From: a virus
DNA: 23,075 nucleotides
IMG/VR virus record: IMGVR_UViG_3300040801_000780
Location: 1 to 23,075 of that record
Direction: 5' to 3' (one strand)
Below, piece after piece: positions 1 to 7,205 of this stretch. The stretch's first letter is position 1, and every line of letters starts with the position of its first letter. The notes below the pieces were generated by a model. The model was not told where the DNA came from, searched no databases, and worked only from the letters and a program-made list of their open reading frames with translations. The translations under genes and the position numbers were made by a program.

Positions 1-642
1 ATTTATAAATTTATTTTTATAGCCGAGTACACCAGATCCATCCGTACCAACCAATGACTCAGCATATGTAACAACTGCCTTTTCCGTTGGAACTGCTGTA
101 TCGCTATTACCAGCCATCGTACCATCAGTACTAAACTCTGTTATTGTTCCACCAGTACCAGTTGTAATAGAGGGAGCACTTAATGTAGTACCAGCAGCAA
201 GAGTTAATCCAGTGGCACTCCATGTTCCAATGGTAGTACCATTAATTGTAAGCAATACACTCTTGCCTGTTTTAGCATTTAAGTTTGTATGCCCACTGCC
301 GTCTATCTTTAATGTTCCAACCACAACAGGTGGAGTAGCCTCGTCATATATATTTAGATATGTATTATTCTTAGCTAATGTTATACCCTGTGCTACAGAT
401 CCAACAAGTATCCATCGCTTCGTGCCAGCATTGGAAACTGGTTCAATAATAGTAGGGTATGGTTCACCAGCAATTTCAGCAGCTCCCGAACCAGCAACCA
501 GACGATACACTTCAACTACACTCGCGGAATAATCACATACGATGCCCACATCTCCATCAACTAGAAGTGAACCATCAATCGCGTCAAGTGCTCCAGTACC
601 GCCTCCATCGTCTGCGATAGCGCCATAAATTTTATTTGCCAT
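1..642 (-). CDS. Tail fibre / receptor-binding-like protein, N-terminal 214 residues (runs off the left edge)
   Basis: The frame opens at an ATG (642) and has no stop before base 1, so the C-terminus lies outside the window. The start follows GGAGG closely, within the last codons of the upstream 69-aa gene. The protein is rich in Gly, Thr, Ser and Ala with short beta-type segments and low complexity. Near residues 175-194 it carries a TDGT...NSDTAVPTEKAV motif. Modules ending in AVPT-K-AV are common in tail fibres and tailspikes of many phages, often just before the receptor-binding or chaperone part. Position at the end of the head-tail operon, after the nozzle protein, fits a fibre. The receptor-binding end is missing from the window, so specificity cannot be read. 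It could also be another virion appendage protein. Confidence 0.75.
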   Translation of the reverse strand, partial: MANKIYGAIADDGGGTGALDAIDGSLLVDGDVGIVCDYSASVVEVYRLVAGSGAAEIAGEPYPTIIEPVSNAGTKRWILVGSVAQGITLAKNNTYLNIYDEATPPVVVGTLKIDGSGHTNLNAKTGKSVLLTINGTTIGTWSATGLTLAAGTTLSAPSITTGTGGTITEFSTDGTMAGNSDTAVPTEKAVVTYAESLVGTDGSGVLGYKNKFIN

Positions 643-852
643 TTAGTTCCTCCACAAAATTGCGCGTCTCTGCTTAGAAGACGTCAATACTTTTTTTGGT
701 TTCATCATAATAGGAAGAGACCGTGATGGCCTCTTCCCAGTATTTAAAAATTCTAACCAAGCATTATCTTGATTAAGTTGCTGTGTCGTCTTTTCTTTCG
801 ATTCGGTATCTAAGTCCCCAAATAATGGGCTGTAGTCCTTTGGTAATGTCAT
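643..852 (-). CDS. Small basic hypothetical protein (69 aa)
   Basis: This gene starts at an ATG (852) inside the 3' end of the nozzle gene, overlapping it by 80 bases in another frame. A GAGGTGA element lies about 6 bases before the start. It ends where the tail fibre gene begins (stop and next ATG abut), which suggests translational coupling across nozzle, this gene and fibre. The N-terminal half is acidic and polar, the C-terminal half basic (KPKK, SSKQRR). No Cys pairs, signal peptide or membrane segment are seen. The family is not recognised. Small proteins at this position in podovirus-like operons are sometimes virion or assembly factors, but nothing in the sequence shows that. The long overlap is the main doubt. 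Confidence 0.55.
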   Translation of the reverse strand: MTLPKDYSPLFGDLDTESKEKTTQQLNQDNAWLEFLNTGKRPSRSLPIMMKPKKVLTSSKQRRAILWRN

Positions 853-3460
853 CAGTTGTCACCTCAAATTGAAAGGCATGCGCCCATCCTCTATAGTTAA
901 AATCTTGTACAAGTCTGATTGTTCGTTGTAAACCAACATCAACATTTAAAGCCAGACTTGTAGTCGCAGGATCTACCCACTCAACATCGTCCGTGTCTTC
1001 AAAATCTACCGCTATGCCAGCCGCTACACTAGATTCTGCCCATGAGGTGCCAATACCTGAAATAGTATCAGTATTATTAAAATAGAATATTTCCAGATTA
1101 TGCTCATTAGCTGTATCTGGAAACTTTCGACATATAAGACGAAACTTTCTTAGTAAGGTTTCATCCCAAATATTTTTACTGGGCCAAAAGTCACCAGTCT
1201 TTATGACTTGTCGAATACCAACACCACTCCAACTCTGACCAACCTCTAGCTTCATGACATATCCATCATCAGTGCCAGCGAATACAAAGTTCTCACCAGT
1301 GTCAGCAACGCAAGGCCATGCGGCTTGTGGCGTAGCAGCAATGCCTGTACTCTTTGAATACCATTTTTTTCGTTCAAGGTCATACACTAACCACACATTG
1401 TTTTCCGAAACACCTGAGGTAGATGGAATGAGTAAGTTATATTCTTTATAAACTGTGTCAAACCAACCTCGTGCTCGACTCATGGTTTCCCATTCAATGT
1501 ATGCTGAATCATTAGGATCAAAGTAGTTTCGAATCCCGGGAATCTTATATAGAGTCGCACCATCAAACATCATAACACCAGAATGTGATAACCATAACGC
1601 GATGTTTCGTGATACGTTCTCACCAATATCCATACCAAGTTCTGCTGTAGCTATCGTATATGGAGCAGGACATCCGACTGTTCTGGATACTGGATAAACA
1701 ATAAAATCTTCTGGACTATCTCCAGCTAATAGATATAATTCAGTCGCTTTGAATATAAGGAACATCGAATAAACAGAAGCTCCGAATCGGTTATAGATTT
1801 GAACACCACCAACAGTCGGCTCATCTCCACCAATAAATAAAGATTGCAAACCATTCATGGAACTCTCAAATCCATTCCACACATCCGGTGCATTGGCGAC
1901 GGAGAAGTCAACTCTATTGGCTTCACGACCTATATTATAATTGCCCATAAACAATCTGTTATTAAACTCCGCAGACCATTTGAATGGTGGAACTTCTGTT
2001 TGTGCAGGAATTCCAGTGATAATGTCAACAATCACATCTTCTGGATCAGTTCCGGCTGACGCACCTTCCAGTTGATCATCCCATTCTAAGGCGTACAAAT
2101 AACCAGTAACCCCAAATTTTGTGACTTTCTCAATAGCCGAGGTATCTGGTACCCACCAAATAAATCCAGTCTTATCAAGTGCAACTCCACTGGTAGCAGT
2201 ATCATCTTGTAGTGGAGTACCTACTGAAACAAATCCAGTACCTTCCCAACGGAATAGGGATAACTCCGCGGCATTGGTATTAGTAAAACCAGCTACCATT
2301 TGTACACGTATTGCTGATTGTGGTTCGTCGAACATGATTTCAATTCTAGATCCACTTGCATCTCCAGCACCTGCGGCAAGTCCTCCAATCTCTGCACCAA
2401 TTGGCGAAGATAAGTCTGTTGAAGGTTCATTGACATACAGTGTATAGTCAGCCCAAGAAGTACCATCCCATTTTTGGAATGTGATAGGCTGTCTATAAAC
2501 ACCATCCCAAACATCTACGATTTGGTTAAAACCAAGATCGCATGTGATATGGTAAATGGTCGAAGTTGGATTACCAGTAGCACCATCTGTCAATAGAACT
2601 TGATATGCGTACAAATATAATTCTTCAAAGTGATGTGGTGCTGCATCTGTTGGCATATCAAATCGATATGTACCTGTAGTTGTTAACTGTGCGGTATCAT
2701 CATCCACGTTTGTAACTGCCGCGAAACTATCACCATCCCAGTATTTAACTGTAATAGTATGATTAGCCCCAGTGTAACTCGATACATAAAATTTGAACCC
2801 CTGTGCGGGTCGTGTAGTAAATATTAAAAAACTATCTGTTTCTTCAATAGTCACTGTGTCAGTTGTAGTAGCTTTAGATAAAGCATCAGTTCTATCTCTC
2901 ACTAGTGTTGTACTAGGATAAACATCGTCAACCAAAAATACTGCAGAAATTCTCTGCTCTTGCCCGGAAAATAAATAGTTTACGGAGCCATCATGATACG
3001 CAATCGAACCTTGCGGAGCGTTTGCAAATCTTCCATCAGCAAACGTACCTGTGTCACTAACATAATTATTGTCAGTTCCAGCAACTCGTTGTAATGGATA
3101 GGTTGTGCTGATCGTCCCATTTCCATCAATATCTGATGTACTAACAAATACTTTTCCATTGCCTGAGGGGTCTTCTGCACGAAATAAGGTATAGCTTGGA
3201 ATATCTAATTCTTGATTTAACCGCAATTGAATGCCAGATCTAATCTTAACATAATCACCCAATGCGACTATCGAGGAATTCCATTTAGTATATCCTGAAA
3301 TACCTTCTAATGCTGAATCATTATAACGAAGGTTCTGCAAGATCGCAAAATTATCTGGACCAATCAAGGCTGGATCAACATCAGGAATCCATTTACCGTT
3401 AAAGCCATACTGGACATCTTGCCACTCATTATTGGGAGCACCGCTATCTCCCATCTGCAT
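773..3460 (-). CDS. Tail nozzle / tail tubular protein B-like protein (895 aa)
   Basis: This is a large, beta-rich protein with many Trp, Tyr and Gly residues, consistent with a structural protein of the tail tip. A stretch near residues 490-530 reads NNRLFMGNY...ANRVDFSVANAPDVWNG. This NRLF-(G)...-FS-AN-P--W pattern is typical of T7 gp12-type and P22 gp10-type nozzle or stabilisation proteins, which cap the portal-adaptor channel and hold fibres. It directly follows the two adaptor genes and precedes the fibre gene, the expected order. The start was set at the MQMGDSG ATG (3460; a second ATG lies two codons on), preceded by AAGAAGG. The open frame extends to 3562, but that part lies inside the upstream adaptor gene and has no better ribosome binding site. 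Length is in the family range. The assignment rests on motif and context. Confidence 0.75.
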   Translation of the reverse strand: MQMGDSGAPNNEWQDVQYGFNGKWIPDVDPALIGPDNFAILQNLRYNDSALEGISGYTKWNSSIVALGDYVKIRSGIQLRLNQELDIPSYTLFRAEDPSGNGKVFVSTSDIDGNGTISTTYPLQRVAGTDNNYVSDTGTFADGRFANAPQGSIAYHDGSVNYLFSGQEQRISAVFLVDDVYPSTTLVRDRTDALSKATTTDTVTIEETDSFLIFTTRPAQGFKFYVSSYTGANHTITVKYWDGDSFAAVTNVDDDTAQLTTTGTYRFDMPTDAAPHHFEELYLYAYQVLLTDGATGNPTSTIYHITCDLGFNQIVDVWDGVYRQPITFQKWDGTSWADYTLYVNEPSTDLSSPIGAEIGGLAAGAGDASGSRIEIMFDEPQSAIRVQMVAGFTNTNAAELSLFRWEGTGFVSVGTPLQDDTATSGVALDKTGFIWWVPDTSAIEKVTKFGVTGYLYALEWDDQLEGASAGTDPEDVIVDIITGIPAQTEVPPFKWSAEFNNRLFMGNYNIGREANRVDFSVANAPDVWNGFESSMNGLQSLFIGGDEPTVGGVQIYNRFGASVYSMFLIFKATELYLLAGDSPEDFIVYPVSRTVGCPAPYTIATAELGMDIGENVSRNIALWLSHSGVMMFDGATLYKIPGIRNYFDPNDSAYIEWETMSRARGWFDTVYKEYNLLIPSTSGVSENNVWLVYDLERKKWYSKSTGIAATPQAAWPCVADTGENFVFAGTDDGYVMKLEVGQSWSGVGIRQVIKTGDFWPSKNIWDETLLRKFRLICRKFPDTANEHNLEIFYFNNTDTISGIGTSWAESSVAAGIAVDFEDTDDVEWVDPATTSLALNVDVGLQRTIRLVQDFNYRGWAHAFQFEVTTDDITKGLQPIIWGLRYRIERKDDTAT

Positions 3461-3479
3461 CTGAATGCCGCCTTCTTGT

Positions 3480-4139
3480 TTATTTGGCACCAGCCTCACC
3501 CCCTCCGCTTTTGAGCTTAAACATGTCGTAAGTATCTTCTTCTCGACCATGTTTATCAGCACGTTCGAAGTTCGCCATCATGACATACTGACTCATGAGT
3601 GATTGCGCTTCTTGAAACTTTTGGTCTTTCATTTTAGCCATCGCCTTCGCATACAGCAAAGGAATATGTTGATATTCATCTTCAATTTCAGTAATATCAT
3701 TAGTCACTTTTGAATACAATACGGTTACGGTAGCGCCAGCTACTACTTCTGCGGCACTTGCCAAGGGCCAGATGTACAGCTTTCTATTATGTAGAGCGTA
3801 GTACGCTGGTTTACCCGGTGTAGCCTTGAGAAGATTTCCTAGTTTTCGAGGATGAACCTTCATCAATCCAGTAAAGGTAGCACCAGCCGTATTGTTGTAT
3901 ATCACAGCATATGGTTCGATAATGGTTGCGAGAAAGGCAGCATCTGCCGAACTATACGATAACTGCGAAGCACTCAATGTTATATCATCGTCAGCTTCGA
4001 TCATGAGTGTTTTGGAACTGAAGTCACTAACGCCTTCCTGAATCCAATACGTGATCTCAGCATCAGTCCAGAAGGCAGCAGTAGCTTCATTTAAAAATCC
4101 TCTTACTTGTGTAATTCCATCAGCCAAAGATAAAGACAT
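3480..4139 (-). CDS. Head-tail adaptor-like protein, second copy (219 aa)
   Basis: The start was chosen at MSLSLADG, 4 bases after a perfect AGGAGG; the in-frame ATG five codons upstream would bury that site. The N-terminus (FLNEATAAFWTDAEITYWIQEGVSDF) resembles the helical bundle of phage adaptor proteins, where a short coding pattern W-(T/S)D-E-L/I--W/Y marks helix 2. A central strand segment YYALHNRKLYIWPLAS matches WIWALHNRKIIFPAGA of the neighbouring gene, so the two are probably related. Adaptors form a ring below the portal and connect it with the nozzle. The order adaptor, adaptor, nozzle supports this role. The C-terminus is charged, with a GGGEAGAK tail. Exact family membership (P22 gp4-like, T7 gp11-like or other) is not settled. 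Confidence 0.65.
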   Translation of the reverse strand: MSLSLADGITQVRGFLNEATAAFWTDAEITYWIQEGVSDFSSKTLMIEADDDITLSASQLSYSSADAAFLATIIEPYAVIYNNTAGATFTGLMKVHPRKLGNLLKATPGKPAYYALHNRKLYIWPLASAAEVVAGATVTVLYSKVTNDITEIEDEYQHIPLLYAKAMAKMKDQKFQEAQSLMSQYVMMANFERADKHGREEDTYDMFKLKSGGGEAGAK

Positions 4140-4147
4140 GTTGCCTC

Positions 4148-4789
4148 CTACCAATCCATATTATAAGGTTTTTTGCACCAACCACGCCGAATAACTTCTG
4201 CCATGGCTACGCGTTTGAACGCTGAGTTCCAAGCCTGATCTCCTTGAATAGCTTGTGGCCCAAGACGTTTCATCTTACTGTGTAAAACTAATTGTTCTCT
4301 AAAGAACTCATTAAATATATCATTGTAGGGCATACTGGCAGAAGATGCCAGATCACCCGTCTTCTTATGATACTGTATAATAAGGTCTGTGTGTATCTGA
4401 TCAGCGCCGGCAGGGAATATAATCTTACGATTGTGCAGCGCCCATATCCAAGGACGCTCGGACGTACTCCGAAACTTTGCGTAATACCAGACCACATCGA
4501 CCGATCTTTTCACAAGTTGGTCCTGTCCCAACCACACTTCTGTGACACTCTGCCACAGCCCTGAGTTAAGGGCTGCGGAGAGGTCAACGTAAGCTTGGTC
4601 GGCAACAGTGTCGATTCCTGTCTCGATCTCTTTAGTGAGATCAGAGTTCATAGCAGAAAGAGTCGCATCCATGATCTCGAACATACGGTTCAAATAGACC
4701 AACAACTCTTCATCGGAGAATACAATACCAGTGTCATAATCGGTTAAATCATATCTCGCCGCCGTTATCAGACTCGCTAGTGTCGCCAT
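4148..4789 (-). CDS. Head-tail adaptor-like protein, first copy (213 aa)
   Basis: The start was set at MATLASLITAARYDLTD (4789), with GGAG 9 bases upstream. The longer frame to 4813 adds eight residues without a better site. The N-terminus has the adaptor pattern: two short helices, then FSDEELLVYLNRMFEIMD, comparable with FWTDAEITYWIQEG in the next gene. A WIWALHNRKIIFPAGAD segment follows in the middle. The start overlaps the end of the YkgJ-like gene by 41 bases, so expression is probably coupled. The predicted role is a ring protein between portal and nozzle. Two similar adaptors in tandem suggest either two stacked rings or divergence after duplication. The basic C-terminus (RRGWCKKPYNMDW) could contact DNA or portal; that is inference. 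Confidence 0.62.
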   Translation of the reverse strand: MATLASLITAARYDLTDYDTGIVFSDEELLVYLNRMFEIMDATLSAMNSDLTKEIETGIDTVADQAYVDLSAALNSGLWQSVTEVWLGQDQLVKRSVDVVWYYAKFRSTSERPWIWALHNRKIIFPAGADQIHTDLIIQYHKKTGDLASSASMPYNDIFNEFFREQLVLHSKMKRLGPQAIQGDQAWNSAFKRVAMAEVIRRGWCKKPYNMDW

Positions 4790-5138
4790 TATTTTTGTCT
4801 CCAAACATTTCATTTAGTAGAATCTTTGATTCTTCCACCTGTCGTAAAATATCTTTCTGATTCTGATCACACTTCTGAACACACAAGTATCGTTCGCAAA
4901 CTGCTGCTTTCTTTTCAGGTTGATCATACACGAGACAACCCTTTTCCCAGTCAGCATACCGGCATGGAGTTTCCAAATAAATGCTCCAATACCGGCTCTC
5001 ACCACTGTACATCAGCGGTACATTCTTGAGCCACAATAGTTTCAAATGATCGTGATCAGGATTAATTGGTACACAAGAGTAGCGACAGCACTGCTGGCAC
5101 TTCATACAAATCTCTTGCTGTTTAGTTAGTTCAGTCAT
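4749..5138 (-). CDS. YkgJ-like Cys-rich metal-binding protein (129 aa)
   Basis: Ten cysteines occur in the first 90 residues: C11, C14, C17, C18, C22, C59, C68, C81, C86 and C90. The CxxCxxCC signature near residues 11-18, the later TPC...GCLVYDQ and the final VCERYLC all match the YkgJ family, annotated as zinc- or iron-chelating proteins of unknown reaction. The C-terminal 40 residues are acidic and look disordered (DTSESDNGG). An AAGGGGG ribosome binding site lies 5 bases before the ATG. The gene sits inside the structural operon between the 330-aa protein and the adaptor pair and overlaps the adaptor start. Whether it is a virion part or an intracellular metal-binding factor cannot be told. 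The family call is fairly firm; the function is unknown. Confidence 0.72.
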   Translation of the reverse strand: MTELTKQQEICMKCQQCCRYSCVPINPDHDHLKLLWLKNVPLMYSGESRYWSIYLETPCRYADWEKGCLVYDQPEKKAAVCERYLCVQKCDQNQKDILRQVEESKILLNEMFGDKNNGDTSESDNGGEI

Positions 5139-5147
5139 AATTCCCCC

Positions 5148-6140
5148 TTAGAATGGATACGTTGAATGTTCATAAATTGTAAACGGGTCAATCTCATGAA
5201 AGCCCATCAGTGCTCCCATACCTCTGCGATTAATGCCAGCATTGTCCATAAGTCCTCCCATCTGCCACAGCAAATGCCGTGTAACAGGTTTTGGAACTTG
5301 GGCTATCTGCTGCGCTCGTCTCTCGCAAAGTTCTACCTTAGTTTCATTTATATCCTTGTCATGATATGTATGATAGGTCGGATATAAAGTCTTACCATCG
5401 GTGTACTCAAGATAGGTTTTGTCACCCAATTTATAAGCGTATTCAATCCATCGTTTATGTACATGGCGAGTTACCATATCAGCCTGACGTAGGTCACTCT
5501 TCGCGTCATCTTCAACGAACGTCTCAATGACACGATCAAGGTCTGCAGCGTAATCATTCATAAACCAGTTTCGTGAATCACCAACAATGAATTCATACTC
5601 AGTGCAACCTCTTTTAAGAAGGACAGGTACATCAGGGCTAATAGCCTCGTCTACCGCTTCTCGAACAGTCTTGTAACAATCAAGCCCATCATCCAGTGAG
5701 TTATTATAAAAGTACCCACCATAAGGACGACCCGTATAGGCGCGCATCTCAATGCCAGCCTTAGCCGGTAGGTCCAGTTTCTTTTCAACATCCACCAACG
5801 TGAAGAGTTCTTTCAGAGTGCGAGGCCCAACAACAACCTTCCAGCATTCAAGACATCTCGGAGGTATATATCCGAAATGATTAAACTTAATTTGGTGATC
5901 TATATTACATTGTTTAAATGGGCAAGGTTTCACGTGATGCCATGGAGTCTCGTACACCTGAGCATCAGCGGCCTTACTGCGTCGTATAGTCCCATGTGGG
6001 GACATGTGATATGCTCCGCTATCGAGTAACGGTTTAAAGGATTCAATCAAATCAAACTTATCAATATCGTGGTATAATCCCCCAGCTTGGCGCTGGGCGT
6101 AAATGTTAGGCTGTATTGATCCTTGGTAATCTGGATTCAT
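5148..6140 (-). CDS. Zinc-ribbon-containing phage protein of unknown function (330 aa)
   Basis: Residues 73-99 contain CPFKQC and CLEC (C73, C78, C96, C99), a Cx4C-x17-Cx2C arrangement able to bind one metal. The protein is otherwise soluble, rich in His, Tyr and Asp, with no signal or membrane segment. N-terminal IDKFDLIESFKPLLDSG and the C-terminal HEIDPFTIYEHSTYPF have no match I can name. The start has AGGGGGA 5 bases upstream, almost the same site as that of the YkgJ-like gene that follows after 9 bases, so both are probably translated at similar rates. Its place between the decoration-like gene and the adaptors suggests a late or assembly function. A role in head completion or nucleic acid binding is possible but not shown. 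Confidence 0.7.
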   Translation of the reverse strand: MNPDYQGSIQPNIYAQRQAGGLYHDIDKFDLIESFKPLLDSGAYHMSPHGTIRRSKAADAQVYETPWHHVKPCPFKQCNIDHQIKFNHFGYIPPRCLECWKVVVGPRTLKELFTLVDVEKKLDLPAKAGIEMRAYTGRPYGGYFYNNSLDDGLDCYKTVREAVDEAISPDVPVLLKRGCTEYEFIVGDSRNWFMNDYAADLDRVIETFVEDDAKSDLRQADMVTRHVHKRWIEYAYKLGDKTYLEYTDGKTLYPTYHTYHDKDINETKVELCERRAQQIAQVPKPVTRHLLWQMGGLMDNAGINRRGMGALMGFHEIDPFTIYEHSTYPF

Positions 6141-6159
6141 AATTTCCCCCTATTAGATT

Positions 6160-6179
6160 GGGGAGGTTTCCACCTCCCC
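6160..6179 (-). terminator. GC-rich hairpin after the second decoration-like gene (no U-tract)
   Basis: Arms GGGGAGGT and ACCTCCCC pair perfectly over 8 bp. The loop reads GGAA (a GNRA tetraloop) in the minus-strand RNA. It begins 9 bases after the stop of the 139-aa gene and lies just before the ribosome binding site of the 330-aa gene. No run of U follows, so full intrinsic termination is unlikely. An mRNA 3'-end stabiliser, processing site or partial attenuator is more likely. Confidence 0.6.
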
Positions 6180-6188
6180 TTCGTTTAA

Positions 6189-6608
6189 TTAAAGTTTGTC
6201 GAGTTCGACAGTAATAACTTCGAGCGTAGCTTTACCAGCAACGATAGCAGCGGCACTAGCATTCGTAGCCGTGATCGCAGCAGCCGAAGCGGTATACGGA
6301 GCCATATCAGCAGTTGCAGCCACACCGAGAACCGTAGTCGCGGCGGACTTAGCAACAGCGCCAGTGATGGCAACCGAGCCGAGTTTAATCGTCAAAGTCG
6401 TAGAGGCCGTCAAAGCAGAGGTAATCGTCAGTTTACCACCAAGGACATACGTATTCCCCGGAATGGTTAGAAAATTAGCAACGCCTGACTTGGCAACGTT
6501 CTGTGAAGCGAAATCCCAAGTTGCCCGTCGAATAGCAATGGGACCTTTCCCATGCCTCGCGCGCCTACGTGCAAAGGCGACGGTAGCATTAGCATTATCT
6601 GTAGCCAT
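6189..6608 (-). CDS. Capsid decoration-like protein B (139 aa)
   Basis: This is a small Ala/Thr/Val-rich, beta-strand-rich protein with a basic N-terminal arm (residues 12-28, FARRRARHGKGPIAIRR). The following strand series DFASQNVAKSGVANFLTIP-N-Y-LGGKLTIT aligns with the same part of the 157-aa gene just upstream. Small, strand-rich proteins encoded directly after the major capsid gene are usually head decoration or cement proteins on the capsid surface. AGGAG lies about 9 bases before the ATG. The composition, Ala-heavy with few charges after residue 30, fits high expression. No enzyme motif is present. It could instead be a head fibre or a tail-associated protein; the structural assignment is from context. 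Confidence 0.6.
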   Translation of the reverse strand: MATDNANATVAFARRRARHGKGPIAIRRATWDFASQNVAKSGVANFLTIPGNTYVLGGKLTITSALTASTTLTIKLGSVAITGAVAKSAATTVLGVAATADMAPYTASAAAITATNASAAAIVAGKATLEVITVELDKL

Positions 6609-6628
6609 TTAAAAATCTCCTTTATAGT

Positions 6629-6649
6629 AGGGAGGGACAAGCCCTCCCT
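6629..6649 (-). terminator. GC-rich hairpin between the two decoration-like genes
   Basis: Arms AGGGAGGG and CCCTCCCT form 8 perfect base pairs around a 5-base loop. In the operon direction it starts 8 bases after the stop of the 157-aa gene and is followed by ACTATAAAGGAG, so there is no U-tract. Read on the plus strand it is followed by TTTTG and would look like an intrinsic terminator, which could block antisense transcription entering this region. Confidence 0.6.
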
Positions 6650-6657
6650 TTTGTTAA

Positions 6658-7131
6658 TTACGCAGCGTTTTTCTCGGTATAACCAAACACCGTCAGAACG
6701 CCCTTGAACGTATCGGCAGCCGCACCCGGGTTCAGCTTCAACTTCGCGCCGGGAGTGGTGGTATTGCTAGCAGCCAGAATCGCAGTGGTGGCAGCAGAAC
6801 TACCAACACCAGCGACCTTTCCGATAATCGTAGCGACAGACGCGCAAGCAGCAGACTTGACAACCGCGACGGCACTCGAAGGAGCCACATTACGGGTCAA
6901 GAAAACAGCCGTTTTAAAAGAAGCGTCCTTGGTAAGGCAACGCAGGGTACAACCCGTCAACATGAAGTTGTTCGGGAGGTTCATAACAGTAGCGGTATCG
7001 GAAGCGGTAATCGTCCGCTTCGAGAAGTCCAGCACCACTTTATTAGCGGTAATCCGGTTATCTTCCTCGGCAACACCGTCACGACCCACAAAGTAAGTCT
7101 GTGCAGGATCAGTAAAATCGTAAACAGCCAT
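6658..7131 (-). CDS. Capsid decoration-like protein A (157 aa)
   Basis: This is the first gene after the major capsid gene, flanked by GC-rich hairpins on both sides. It begins MAVYDFTDPAQTYF, then a strand-rich core LDFSKRTITASDTATVMNLPNNFML-TGCTLR that resembles the 139-aa neighbour. The second half is strongly Ala/Val/Thr/Ser-rich (AATTAILAASNTTTPGAKLKL). The ribosome binding site is AAGGAGA, 7 bases from the ATG. Decoration or cement proteins of this size commonly follow the major capsid gene and bind capsomers from outside. Three cysteines are present but not in a metal-binding pattern. The structural role is inferred from position, composition and the flanking hairpins; no named family was recognised. 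Confidence 0.6.
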   Translation of the reverse strand: MAVYDFTDPAQTYFVGRDGVAEEDNRITANKVVLDFSKRTITASDTATVMNLPNNFMLTGCTLRCLTKDASFKTAVFLTRNVAPSSAVAVVKSAACASVATIIGKVAGVGSSAATTAILAASNTTTPGAKLKLNPGAAADTFKGVLTVFGYTEKNAA

Positions 7132-7160
7132 GGTAAATCTCCTTGTTTATTTTAGATGTA

Positions 7161-7182
7161 GACCCCATTAAGGGATGGGGTC
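7161..7182 (-). terminator. GC-rich hairpin after the major capsid gene
   Basis: Arms GACCCCAT and ATGGGGTC pair over 8 bp around a 6-base loop, 23 bases after the capsid stop codon in the operon direction. The downstream RNA is A-rich (TACATCTAAAATAAAC) with no U-run. It may protect the 3' end of capsid mRNA or cause partial read-through so that capsid transcripts exceed those of the genes that follow. Confidence 0.6.
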
Positions 7183-7205
7183 AATCCCGTTAATTACTAG
7201 TTCGA

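Noticed and set aside
212-532. 106-aa plus-strand frame at the left end
   Set aside because: Antisense to the tail fibre frame, which has the AVPTEKAV fibre motif and a good start.
3461-3562. N-terminal extension of the nozzle protein
   Set aside because: It lies inside the adaptor gene in another frame and lacks a better ribosome binding site than the MQMGDSG start.
6196-7096. Plus-strand open frames opposite the decoration-like genes
   Set aside because: Both mirror Ala/Val/Thr-rich genes, whose complementary strand lacks stops by chance; no start signals.
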